This document shows, in pieces, positions 1-7,798 of a stretch of DNA of 34,029 bases (position 1 is the first letter of the stretch; every line of letters starts with the position of its first letter). The stretch comes from Flavobacteriales bacterium (GTDB taxonomy: Bacteria > Bacteroidota > Bacteroidia > Flavobacteriales > BACL11). Position numbers and translations under genes: made by a program. Where the stretch lies: assembly GCA_002712715.1 (NCBI GenBank), contig PAUF01000017.1, forward strand, positions 67,796 to 101,824, written 5' to 3'. The notes under the pieces are model-generated. The model was not told where the DNA came from. It saw only the letters and a program-made list of their open reading frames with translations, and did not search any database.

Positions 1-2
1 GC

Positions 3-218
3 ATGCAAGACAATGATAAAAATATGGGAAGCTATAAGATTGAGTCAGTATTGAATGAATCACAGGGTTCATTAATATATATTTATGATTTTATGCATAT
101 GTGGAGATTTCACATAGAAGTAATATCTTTAATTAAAGATGAAAAAAGCGACTTACAAATAATTAAAGAAATAGGTAAACCTCCTAAAAAAGCTCCTCTA
201 ATAAGTTTCGAAAATTAG
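3..218 (+). CDS. plasmid pRiA4b ORF-3-like protein, C-terminal part (partial)
   Basis: Only the last 71 or so codons are in the window. The frame is open up to the left edge, so the gene very probably starts outside it and the first Met here is internal. The segment with YIYDF, then MWRFHIEV, resembles the conserved core of the pRiA4b ORF-3-like family (PF07929; usually YxYDFGDxWxHxI), which is also found in passenger proteins of some mobile elements. The protein's function is not known. The Gly-Asp after YDF in most members is replaced here by Met-His. The stop lies 12 bp before miaA on the same strand, so the two may be cotranscribed. The family call is by motif resemblance only. Confidence 0.6.
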   Translation: MQDNDKNMGSYKIESVLNESQGSLIYIYDFMHMWRFHIEVISLIKDEKSDLQIIKEIGKPPKKAPLISFEN

Positions 219-230
219 TAATTATAATAA

Positions 231-1133
231 ATGCTAAAGATGTCTAAAAAACTAATAGTGATACAAGGACCTACAGGAATAGGTAAAACTAAGGTTGCAA
301 TTTTACTAGCTAAAAGATTTGAGACTGAAATTATCTCAACAGATTCAAGACAATTTTACAAGGAATTACTAATTGGAGCAGCTCCTCCATCAAAAAAACA
401 ACTTCTTGAAGTTAAACATCATTTCATTCATAACCTTTCAGTAAATGAAGACTATAATATAGGTAAATTTTCAAATGAATGTGAAAAAAAAATTTATGAA
501 TTATTTAAACAAAGAAATAAGTTAATTACTGTTGGAGGGTCAGGAATGTATACTGAGACAATTGCTAATGGGTTATTAGATAATATACCTGACATAGATA
601 TATCTTTTAAAAAAAACATCATGTCTAAATACAAAACATATGGAATAAAGTTTTTGCAAGAAGAACTTGAAAAACATGATAAAAATTACTTTAATATTGT
701 AGACAAAAAAAATCCTCATAGATTAATTAGAGCTTTAGAAGTATTTTACGCCACAGGAAATCCATTCTCTTCTTATAGAAAAAAACAAAAAAGGAAAAGG
801 AACTTTACAGTTTTAAAAATTGGACTAATAGATGATAGGGAAACTTTATATAATAAGCTAGACTCTAGAGTAGATAGCATGTTCGAAAAAGGACTAATAG
901 ATGAAGTTCAAAAACTTTTAAAATACAGAAATAAAAACGCTTTAAAATCTGTAGGATATACAGAAGTGATAAACTATTTAGACAATAAAATATCTCTAGA
1001 AGAAACTATTAAACTAATTAAACAAAATAGTAGAAGGTTAGCAAAAAGACAAATAACTTGGATGAAAAGAAATAAAGATATTTTATATTTTAATCCAAAA
1101 GAATTAGAAAAAATATATAAAGCTATCGAATAA
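231..1133 (+). CDS. miaA: tRNA dimethylallyltransferase MiaA
   Basis: Transfers the dimethylallyl group of DMAPP to N6 of A37 in tRNAs that read UNN codons, the first step of i6A/ms2i6A modification. The P-loop GPTGIGKT is at residues 13-20, the substrate-contacting DSRQ at 38-41, and the VGGSGMY motif follows near residue 103. The arginine-rich C-terminal part (RRLAKRQITWMKR) is typical of the family. The 300-residue length is normal for Bacteroidota. A second in-frame ATG at 240 would give a protein starting MSKKLIVI and is an equally good start, since neither has a Shine-Dalgarno. The 3' end overlaps the convergent T9SS gene by 11 bp. Confidence 0.96.
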   Translation: MLKMSKKLIVIQGPTGIGKTKVAILLAKRFETEIISTDSRQFYKELLIGAAPPSKKQLLEVKHHFIHNLSVNEDYNIGKFSNECEKKIYELFKQRNKLITVGGSGMYTETIANGLLDNIPDIDISFKKNIMSKYKTYGIKFLQEELEKHDKNYFNIVDKKNPHRLIRALEVFYATGNPFSSYRKKQKRKRNFTVLKIGLIDDRETLYNKLDSRVDSMFEKGLIDEVQKLLKYRNKNALKSVGYTEVINYLDNKISLEETIKLIKQNSRRLAKRQITWMKRNKDILYFNPKELEKIYKAIE

Positions 1134-4116
1134 TTGAAACTGTTCCTTTTATTGGATCTATTCCATCACGTAATTTAATTACATAAAAATATGTGCCATC
1201 TCTTAATGGGTTACCATTCATATTATTCCCATCCCATGGGTCAAAATATCCAACAGATTTAAAAACTAAATTACCATATCTGCCATATACCTTAATCTCT
1301 GAATCTAGAAACAGAAAGGCATCTTCAATATTCCATAAATCATTGACACCATCATCATTAGGAGAAAAAACATTAGGAACACATTCAGGATTTAATAAGG
1401 ATATATTAAAAGCTGTATCAACAATGCAAAAATTATCATCTGTAACTGTAACCGAATATAATCCGGGGTAAAGGAAAATACTGATAGGATTAAACGTTTC
1501 TCCATTACTCCACTCATAACTATAACTTCCAACTCCACCACTAGCCACGACTTCTAACTCTAAATCTAAATTAGAAATATCACAATCTATTAAATCTTCA
1601 GAAGGATTTAGCGACAAAATTATAGGATCTACAATAACCTCTTGCAAAACTTCACATTCATTTTTATCAGTCACCCAAACTCTATGTAAACCATTACATA
1701 TATTTCCATGAGCAGTTATTTCTCCATTATCCCATAAATATGTGTATGGCTCGCTCCCCCACAACAAACTATCAGGATATACTGTTGTAGTTAATTCATC
1801 CACAATACCTCCCATAGGAAAATAAAAACTAACATCTATACTATCAATAACTTCACAATTATTCTCATCAACTACTGAAACGTAATGAACCCCTTGACAT
1901 AAATTAAAAATTTCACTCTCATTCTCTCCAAATAAAATATCCATATTCGAATTATACCATTGATAAGAAAAAGGTGGTTGAGCTGTAGAGGATGTTACTA
2001 TAACCTCTCCCATATTCAGAGGATTAGTATAATAGTCAGCTTCAACTTCTAAAATATATTCATTAATTGTAAAGTTAACAGAAATAGTATCACCGCATGA
2101 ATCAGTAACCATTATCCACTGTAAACCACCCTCTAAATCATTAGAAATTGAATCAGTAGAACCATTACTCCAGATATAAGAATACGGTGGTGTTCCACCA
2201 GCGACTACTACACTGGCAGTTCCAGCAATATTACAAGTAGCTTGTATAATATTAACACTAATTTCAAGTGAATCTGGCTCAGAAATCAATATTGTAGATT
2301 CTAAAAAACATCCATTTTCATCGGAGACAGATAATGAATGTAATCCAGACTGTACTACAATTTGATAGTTAGTATCTGCAAAATTATTATTCCATACCAA
2401 ATCATAACTCCCTGTTCCACCTGATATATTAACAGAAACTAATGTAATAGCATCACGACAAAAAAGAGGATTTTGAAAACCATAGAACTCTGTAAAAATT
2501 GAATCCGGTTCATATAAATATACTGAATCAGTATAAAAACAACCTAAACTATCAGTAATGTGAATAATATATAATCCAGATGATATAGCAAATAGAGAAT
2601 CTGGACTTCCAGAACCAGACAACCAATTATAACTAAGTGGAGGATTGCCTCCAAGAATATTAATAGAAATACTTCCATCTGAGAAACCATTACATGAAGG
2701 TGGATATAAAGACTCATTAATTGATACATCTGAATTTTCACCAACTATATAATCCTCAGTGAACATACAACCTAAACTATCATATAAAACTAATGTATAT
2801 ATTCCTGAATACAAGGAATCTGGATTTACGCCACCCCATTGTATATTATATGGGCTTATTCCACCAAAAATAGTGTCAATAGATAAAGTTCCTGAATTAT
2901 CTCCAAAACATATTGCATTAGTTGAAGTTACATTTGTATAAATAGTATTAGGTGCTGAAAGAAAGTAAGATATAGTATCTAAACATTTATTAATTGTATC
3001 ATATATTTGCAAACTATAATTTCCAGATCTAACATAAATAGAATCAGAATGACTAAATCCTAACCAATTATACTCTACTGTTTTATACCCTCCTATTATT
3101 TCATCAACAAAAAGCCATGTACTATCCTGCTCGCATATAATCGAAGGAGAATTAGAGATAATTAGTGAATAATTATTAGGTTCATGGATCAGTATATTAG
3201 TATCCAAAACACATCCAAATGAATCCTCAACTGACAAAGTGTAATAACCAAAATACAAACTATCAAACAACACATAATAAGGAAGATTCCCAGTAGAAAC
3301 ATTAATTGAAGATCCTGTTCTTTCTATAAATCTAATTGTATCATTAGATGAGTCAATTAAATAGTAATTATAATAATTCCCTGAAACATATCTCTTACCA
3401 TCTTTAATATTAATATAAAATGAACCCGTATTAGTTCCTATACAATTTACTGAATCAATAAATAAAGAATCAACCCTTAGTTTATTAGGCTGAAAAATTA
3501 CAGAAGTATCTAATGTCAAAGCAATGGAATCAAAAGGCTGAAATATACATCCATTTGAATCAACAACATTGACAACATATTCTCCCGCGGAAAGATTATC
3601 TAATAAAGTATCATTTTGACCAGAAGATAAAAGATTTCCATTTTTATACCATAAGTAATTATAATATTCATCACCTGAACTTGGGATACCATCAGGATCA
3701 AATGGCACACCTCCTGAAACAACTTCTTTTAAACTTCCTGAAGAATCGCCATAACATTTCACATTCTGATGAGCTCTCTTTACAGAGTACAATGAACAAG
3801 GGGGGGTAACATCTAAGGTATCTGAGGGAATGAAATTATTATCATAAACTATAACTCTATAAGAAAAACACTCGAAAAATCCGATTGAATCCAAATTACT
3901 TCCAGAAGAATAACCAATCCAAACAAATGATTGATTATCAAAAAAATACCAGGAATAAAATGGTGTAACAGTATCAGTATCTATTTGTATATAACCTTGA
4001 GAATTATTACAATCGATTCCCTGAACATTAGTTGAAACTATATTTTGAGAAAATACACAAAATGGAATACAGATTAAACAAAATATAATAAAAAAATTTT
4101 TCACAATATTAATCAT
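1123..4116 (-). CDS. SprB-repeat surface protein with T9SS type B (CHU_C) sorting domain
   Basis: Large secreted protein of about 997 residues. It has an N-terminal signal peptide (KNFFIIFCLICIPFCVFSQ), then an array of SprB-like repeats of about 60-85 residues. The repeats are recognisable by GGxPPYxYxWSNG, then SGxYxxxVxDxxGC. The final 85 or so residues form a gliding-motility-associated C-terminal domain: VPNVFSPNDDGVNDLW, then YGRYGNLVF, FDPWDGN and DGTYFYVIKL. By family knowledge such proteins cross the outer membrane through the T9SS and act as surface adhesins or matrix proteins. A TTG at 4119 directly precedes the ATG chosen here. A GTG at 4104 would give the textbook signal peptide start MKNFFIIF. 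A perfect TATATTTG promoter element lies only 4 bp upstream of the ATG. The ligand is unknown. Confidence 0.9.
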   Translation of the reverse strand: MINIVKNFFIIFCLICIPFCVFSQNIVSTNVQGIDCNNSQGYIQIDTDTVTPFYSWYFFDNQSFVWIGYSSGSNLDSIGFFECFSYRVIVYDNNFIPSDTLDVTPPCSLYSVKRAHQNVKCYGDSSGSLKEVVSGGVPFDPDGIPSSGDEYYNYLWYKNGNLLSSGQNDTLLDNLSAGEYVVNVVDSNGCIFQPFDSIALTLDTSVIFQPNKLRVDSLFIDSVNCIGTNTGSFYINIKDGKRYVSGNYYNYYLIDSSNDTIRFIERTGSSINVSTGNLPYYVLFDSLYFGYYTLSVEDSFGCVLDTNILIHEPNNYSLIISNSPSIICEQDSTWLFVDEIIGGYKTVEYNWLGFSHSDSIYVRSGNYSLQIYDTINKCLDTISYFLSAPNTIYTNVTSTNAICFGDNSGTLSIDTIFGGISPYNIQWGGVNPDSLYSGIYTLVLYDSLGCMFTEDYIVGENSDVSINESLYPPSCNGFSDGSISINILGGNPPLSYNWLSGSGSPDSLFAISSGLYIIHITDSLGCFYTDSVYLYEPDSIFTEFYGFQNPLFCRDAITLVSVNISGGTGSYDLVWNNNFADTNYQIVVQSGLHSLSVSDENGCFLESTILISEPDSLEISVNIIQATCNIAGTASVVVAGGTPPYSYIWSNGSTDSISNDLEGGLQWIMVTDSCGDTISVNFTINEYILEVEADYYTNPLNMGEVIVTSSTAQPPFSYQWYNSNMDILFGENESEIFNLCQGVHYVSVVDENNCEVIDSIDVSFYFPMGGIVDELTTTVYPDSLLWGSEPYTYLWDNGEITAHGNICNGLHRVWVTDKNECEVLQEVIVDPIILSLNPSEDLIDCDISNLDLELEVVASGGVGSYSYEWSNGETFNPISIFLYPGLYSVTVTDDNFCIVDTAFNISLLNPECVPNVFSPNDDGVNDLWNIEDAFLFLDSEIKVYGRYGNLVFKSVGYFDPWDGNNMNGNPLRDGTYFYVIKLRDGIDPIKGTVSIIR

Positions 4117-4120
4117 CAAG

Positions 4121-4128
4121 CAAATATA
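4121..4128 (-). promoter_or_regulatory. Bacteroidota -7 promoter element for the SprB-repeat gene
   Basis: On the minus strand the sequence reads TATATTTG, a perfect match to TAnnTTTG. No convincing -33 TTG is present at the expected distance. The element almost touches the start codon, which implies a leaderless or very short-leader transcript, or a later start codon. Confidence 0.6.
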
Positions 4129-4156
4129 CCTAAATAAAAATAATTTAAAAATAACT

Positions 4157-5080
4157 CTATAATTGATGAAAATCTAACTCTAAACCTTGATCAGCTACCA
4201 TAGTATTACTAAAAATAGATTTTGACTCTAATAAGAGATTTTCATAATTAGAATATCTTTGAGAAAAATGACCAATTAATAAACACTTAACATCAGCTTT
4301 TTTAGCAATAAGAGCCGCGTCCTCGCTTGTGGAGTGATTAGTAACACTTGCTCTATCTTTGTGCTTAATCATAAATGTAGCCTCATGATACAACACTGTA
4401 ACATCTTTAATTTTATCGACAATAAGTTCATTATACTTGGTATCAGAACAAAAAGCATAAGAGAATGGATTTCTATTTGGAACAGTTAGCTCCTCATTTG
4501 AAATCTTCTTACTAGTTTCTTTACAAAAGAAATCATTACCTGACTGCAACTTAATAATTTCATCATGAGGCACATTATATTGTTGTATTTTTTTTGATAA
4601 TATTTTCCTATGTAAAATCTTCTCCTGGAATAAGAATCCATTACATAAAATTCCATGATTTAAAAGAAATGTAGATATACAAATTTTATTATCTTCAAAC
4701 AAAACACCTTCGTAATTTTCAGAAATAGAATGAAAGAATAATGGATATGACAATACAGTCTTAGAGGCATCTAACTGAGAATCAATAATCTTTTTCAAGT
4801 TCTCATGAGCATATATATGTAAATCTCTTTCCCTTCCTAATAAATGCATAGAAGTAATTAATCCAATTAATCCAAAATAATGATCTCCATGTAAATGACT
4901 AATAAAGATATGTGAAATTCTTTGAAATCTAATTTGATATTTTCTTAATTGAATCTGAGTACCTTCTCCACAATCAATCAGAAAACATTTTTCATCAAAA
5001 GATAATACTTGAGATGTTGGATTCCTATTCTCTTTTGGAATTGCAGAATTAGAACCGAGAATAGTTAATTTAAACGACAT
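4157..5080 (-). CDS. rnz: ribonuclease Z
   Basis: Metallo-beta-lactamase-fold endonuclease that matures tRNA 3' ends. The zinc motif SHLHGDH is at residues 61-67 (H62, H64, D66, H67), after LIDCGEGTQ at 35-42. The distal ligands lie in HEATF, HSTSEDA and IGHFSQRY. A length of 307 residues is normal for the bacterial short form. The start codon overlaps the stop of the upstream cargo gene in a TAATG arrangement, which suggests coupled translation. It is the last gene of the pyrR-pyrB run. Confidence 0.96.
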   Translation of the reverse strand: MSFKLTILGSNSAIPKENRNPTSQVLSFDEKCFLIDCGEGTQIQLRKYQIRFQRISHIFISHLHGDHYFGLIGLITSMHLLGRERDLHIYAHENLKKIIDSQLDASKTVLSYPLFFHSISENYEGVLFEDNKICISTFLLNHGILCNGFLFQEKILHRKILSKKIQQYNVPHDEIIKLQSGNDFFCKETSKKISNEELTVPNRNPFSYAFCSDTKYNELIVDKIKDVTVLYHEATFMIKHKDRASVTNHSTSEDAALIAKKADVKCLLIGHFSQRYSNYENLLLESKSIFSNTMVADQGLELDFHQL

Positions 5081-5931
5081 TATTTATCCAATATAATCAT
5101 ATTTTTAGATAACCTTTCGTGATTATTAGTAATCGAATAAGTATACACCCCAGGCGAAAGATTTTTTTCAAATACAAATGAATTAAGTCCTTTATCTGAA
5201 AGAAATTTCCTGTTTTCAACTAAATTTCCAAATACATCTACAACTTCAAAAACTACCTCTTGACTTTCAGAGCAATTATAAATGATCTTTGTGGAAGAAG
5301 AAGTAGGATTTGGGTAATTTTGCATGAGTGAAAATTTACTTTCATGTACTAAATCAATATAGGTAGCGTCAGAAACAACTACTTTATATCCAGGTATTTC
5401 TTCATAATTACCTAATGCACTATATAAATCTGTAGCGTAAGGATATTGAATAAATCCTAAGTCAAGTGTACCATGAGTATATACATTCACAATAATAGAA
5501 ATAGGATATACTCCAATATTATCATTAGTCAATCCATTAACATAAGCACATGTAAGTATATTACCAGGTAATACACAACTAGGAATATTACATCCATAAT
5601 TTAAACCTGAGGGAAGACCTGAAAGTGAAATTAACTCCATACTATCTACTGGCCAACCACCAAGAAACTCACTAACCTGTATTCCCAAAACTGTAGTGTC
5701 TAAAAAAAGTATTGAAGAATCACCTCCAGTTGCCTCTAATAATGTAGCTGGTGTTTTAATGTCTAAAACAGCTGAATAATTAATACCTTGATATGCTACT
5801 GGAAGATTAGTAACTGTATCAGGCCATATATTATAAGTAGAGTCCTGGTAAATTGAGTTAGGTGTACATTGTGCATTTGATTCAAAAAAACAACAACACA
5901 CAATAAAAAATAAAATACAAATTTGTTTCAT
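5080..5931 (-). CDS. secreted protein with T9SS type A sorting domain
   Basis: The open frame extends upstream to 6018, but the ATG at 5931 gives a clear signal peptide (MKQICILFFIVCCCFFESNAQ) and avoids overlap with the preceding gene. The mature protein is about 260 residues. The last 80 or so residues match a type A T9SS C-terminal domain: FSLMQNYPNP, then VVDVFGNLV, LSPGVYTYSI and a terminal basic segment LSKNMIILDK. The domain would direct export through the outer membrane and cleavage by the PorU sortase. The middle part contains no domain I recognise. It sits between two genes that are usually neighbours (the STAS-like gene and rnz), so it may be a later insertion into that operon. Confidence 0.88.
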   Translation of the reverse strand: MKQICILFFIVCCCFFESNAQCTPNSIYQDSTYNIWPDTVTNLPVAYQGINYSAVLDIKTPATLLEATGGDSSILFLDTTVLGIQVSEFLGGWPVDSMELISLSGLPSGLNYGCNIPSCVLPGNILTCAYVNGLTNDNIGVYPISIIVNVYTHGTLDLGFIQYPYATDLYSALGNYEEIPGYKVVVSDATYIDLVHESKFSLMQNYPNPTSSSTKIIYNCSESQEVVFEVVDVFGNLVENRKFLSDKGLNSFVFEKNLSPGVYTYSITNNHERLSKNMIILDK

Positions 5932-5947
5932 ACTATTAATTTTAAAG

Positions 5948-6256
5948 TTAAATATTAAACTGCCTTTCAATATCCTCCATCTGGATAAAATCATATGCTT
6001 CTTGTAATGAAGGAACAATATTTAAGTATTCATGAAAATTGTGACTAGACACTATAACAAACGAACCTTTTTTTTCATAAATAGATCTCCCAAATATAAC
6101 TAAATTTTCTTTAATCATTTCAATCTTTTCAAATGAAAGTTCTGACAGATCTGCGATAAAATGTGATGTTTCATTGGGAACATCAAGATTTTCAAAATTT
6201 TCTATTTCTGTAAGTTTAAAAACAAGAATATTACTATGATCAAATTTTTCATGCAT
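5948..6256 (-). CDS. small STAS-like protein encoded next to ribonuclease Z
   Basis: A 102-residue cytosolic protein. The C-terminal signature (GSFVIVSS, then IVPSLQEAYDFIQMEDIER) matches my recollection of small proteins encoded immediately upstream of rnz in Flavobacteriia. Those are often labelled 'ribonuclease Z' by neighbourhood although they have no nuclease motif. The alternation of a LIxDLSEL strand with helices is compatible with an anti-sigma-antagonist (STAS) fold, but there is no obvious phosphorylatable serine motif. The gene is 10 bp downstream of pyrB and in the same operon. The function is unknown and no catalytic residues are visible. Confidence 0.75.
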   Translation of the reverse strand: MHEKFDHSNILVFKLTEIENFENLDVPNETSHFIADLSELSFEKIEMIKENLVIFGRSIYEKKGSFVIVSSHNFHEYLNIVPSLQEAYDFIQMEDIERQFNI

Positions 6257-6266
6257 AAAATAAATT

Positions 6267-7196
6267 TTATTTTTGAATTTTTGAAGCTAATAAATACAAA
6301 ACAGCCATTCTTATAGCTACTCCATTTTCAACTTGATCTAAAACAATTGACTGTTTTGAATCAACTACGTCAGAGCTTACTTCAATACCCCTATTTATAG
6401 GACCTGGATGCATAATAACAATTTTTTTGTTTATAGAATTTAAAATCTCACGATTAACCCCATAATACATAGAATATTCTCTTAAAGTTGGGATATACTT
6501 AACATTCTGTCTTTCTAACTGTATTCTTAAAATATTAACTACATCACACCACTCTAATCCATCTTTTAAATCAGCAATATGCTCAACTCCCAAAGTATGG
6601 ATGTGACGAGGAATTAATGTAGAAGGACCACATACCTTGACTGTAGCTCCAAGCTTCTGTAAACAAAATATATTAGACAAAGCGACTCTAGAATGTAAAA
6701 CATCTCCAACAATCAAAATATTCTTATTCTCAACTAATCCTAACTTATTCCTAATCGAATATGCATCAAGTAATGCCTGAGTAGGATGTTCATGTGATCC
6801 ATCACCTGCATTAATGACAACTGAATTAACATTTTTAGCTATAAAATCGGATGCTCCAGCGTTAGGATGACGGATAACTACCATATCGACTTTCATAGCT
6901 ATTATATTGTTCACAGTATCTATTAGTGATTCTCCTTTTTGCAAGGATGATGTTGAAGATGAAAAATTAATAATGTCGGATGACAGCCTCTTTTCTGCTA
7001 ATTCAAAAGATAATTTAGTTCTAGTAGAGTTCTCAAAAAAAAGATTAGCAATAGTAATATCTCTAAGAGTTGGAACTTTCTTGATTGGCTTATTAATTAT
7101 CTTTATAAAATTATCGGCTGTTTTAAAAATTAAATTGATATCCTGTTCAGTTAATTGCTTAATTCCTAACAAATTTTTTACAGTCAATCTATTCAT
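6267..7196 (-). CDS. pyrB: aspartate carbamoyltransferase catalytic subunit
   Basis: Condenses carbamoyl phosphate with aspartate to N-carbamoyl-aspartate in pyrimidine synthesis. The carbamoyl-phosphate-binding motif ENSTRTKLSF has S57-T58-R59-T60. HPNAG, DGSHEHPTQALLDAYS and HPGPINRG are the other family signatures. The 309-residue length is typical. pyrR ends only 4 bp upstream, so the two form one transcript. No regulatory subunit gene (pyrI) is in the window. Confidence 0.97.
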   Translation of the reverse strand: MNRLTVKNLLGIKQLTEQDINLIFKTADNFIKIINKPIKKVPTLRDITIANLFFENSTRTKLSFELAEKRLSSDIINFSSSTSSLQKGESLIDTVNNIIAMKVDMVVIRHPNAGASDFIAKNVNSVVINAGDGSHEHPTQALLDAYSIRNKLGLVENKNILIVGDVLHSRVALSNIFCLQKLGATVKVCGPSTLIPRHIHTLGVEHIADLKDGLEWCDVVNILRIQLERQNVKYIPTLREYSMYYGVNREILNSINKKIVIMHPGPINRGIEVSSDVVDSKQSIVLDQVENGVAIRMAVLYLLASKIQK

Positions 7197-7200
7197 TATA

Positions 7201-7740
7201 TTATTTTTTTAATAAAATTATTTTATTATGACCATCATTTCCCCATTTAACTATCACGCGTTCTGAAGAAATAGAATCAACTGATTTACCAACATAATCT
7301 GGTTGAATAGGAAGATGACGCTTTAACCTCCTATCAATTAACACCATTAACTCAACTTCTTTTGGCCTCCCAAAGGAGGTCAGTGCATCTAATGCTGCAC
7401 GAATAGATCTGCCAGTAAATAAAACATCATCTATTAAAACAACTCTTTTATTCTCAATCGAAAAATTCATATCTAACTTATCAGGAGAAATTATAGTTTC
7501 TCTTCTTCCAAAATCATCTCTAAAAAATGAAATGTCTAAACTACCTAAAACAATGTTATTATTACCAGATATTTCAACTAAATTATTTAATATCTTTCTA
7601 GCAAAATCAACACCCCTCGGCTGTAACCCCACTAAAACTGTTTCAGTAAAATCTAAATGATTCTCAATTAATTGATGAGAAAGTCTATTAATCATTATTG
7701 AAAACTCTCTATTATCTACTATTTGTTTTTCATTTGACAT
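7201..7740 (-). CDS. pyrR: bifunctional pyrimidine operon regulator / uracil phosphoribosyltransferase PyrR
   Basis: PRTase-fold protein of 179 residues. The PRPP-binding loop VVLIDDVLFTGRSI is at about residues 100-113, and LQPRGVDFA near 39-47 is a family signature. In the family it binds pyr mRNA in a UMP-dependent way to promote attenuation and may have UPRTase activity. Being first in a pyrR-pyrB operon fits control of pyrimidine synthesis. The start is only about 20 bp downstream of the rpsA terminator hairpin, leaving little room for a conventional promoter and no room for a classical PyrR leader. Confidence 0.94.
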   Translation of the reverse strand: MSNEKQIVDNREFSIMINRLSHQLIENHLDFTETVLVGLQPRGVDFARKILNNLVEISGNNNIVLGSLDISFFRDDFGRRETIISPDKLDMNFSIENKRVVLIDDVLFTGRSIRAALDALTSFGRPKEVELMVLIDRRLKRHLPIQPDYVGKSVDSISSERVIVKWGNDGHNKIILLKK

Positions 7741-7750
7741 AATCTATCAA

Positions 7751-7758
7751 TAAAGTTA
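7751..7758 (-). promoter_or_regulatory. possible -7 promoter element for pyrR, abutting the rpsA terminator
   Basis: Minus strand TAACTTTA matches TAnnTTTG at all but the last base. A TTTT in the hairpin loop lies 19 nt upstream, where the -33 TTTG would be. The element would start transcription within a few bases of the pyrR ATG. This is tentative. Confidence 0.35.
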
Positions 7759-7759
7759 C

Positions 7760-7790
7760 AAAAAAAAAAGTCCTAATAAAACTTAGGACT
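7760..7790 (-). terminator. intrinsic terminator of rpsA
   Basis: A perfect 8-bp stem (AGTCCTAA pairing with TTAGGACT) closes a 6-nt loop. On the minus strand it is followed by about ten T residues. It begins about 10 bp past the rpsA stop codon. Sequence and orientation both fit rho-independent termination. Confidence 0.88.
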
Positions 7791-7798
7791 TTCTTCTT

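Noticed and set aside
5932-6018. N-terminal extension of the T9SS type A cargo gene
   Set aside because: It would overlap the STAS-like gene and bury the signal peptide; the ATG at 5931 is the better start.
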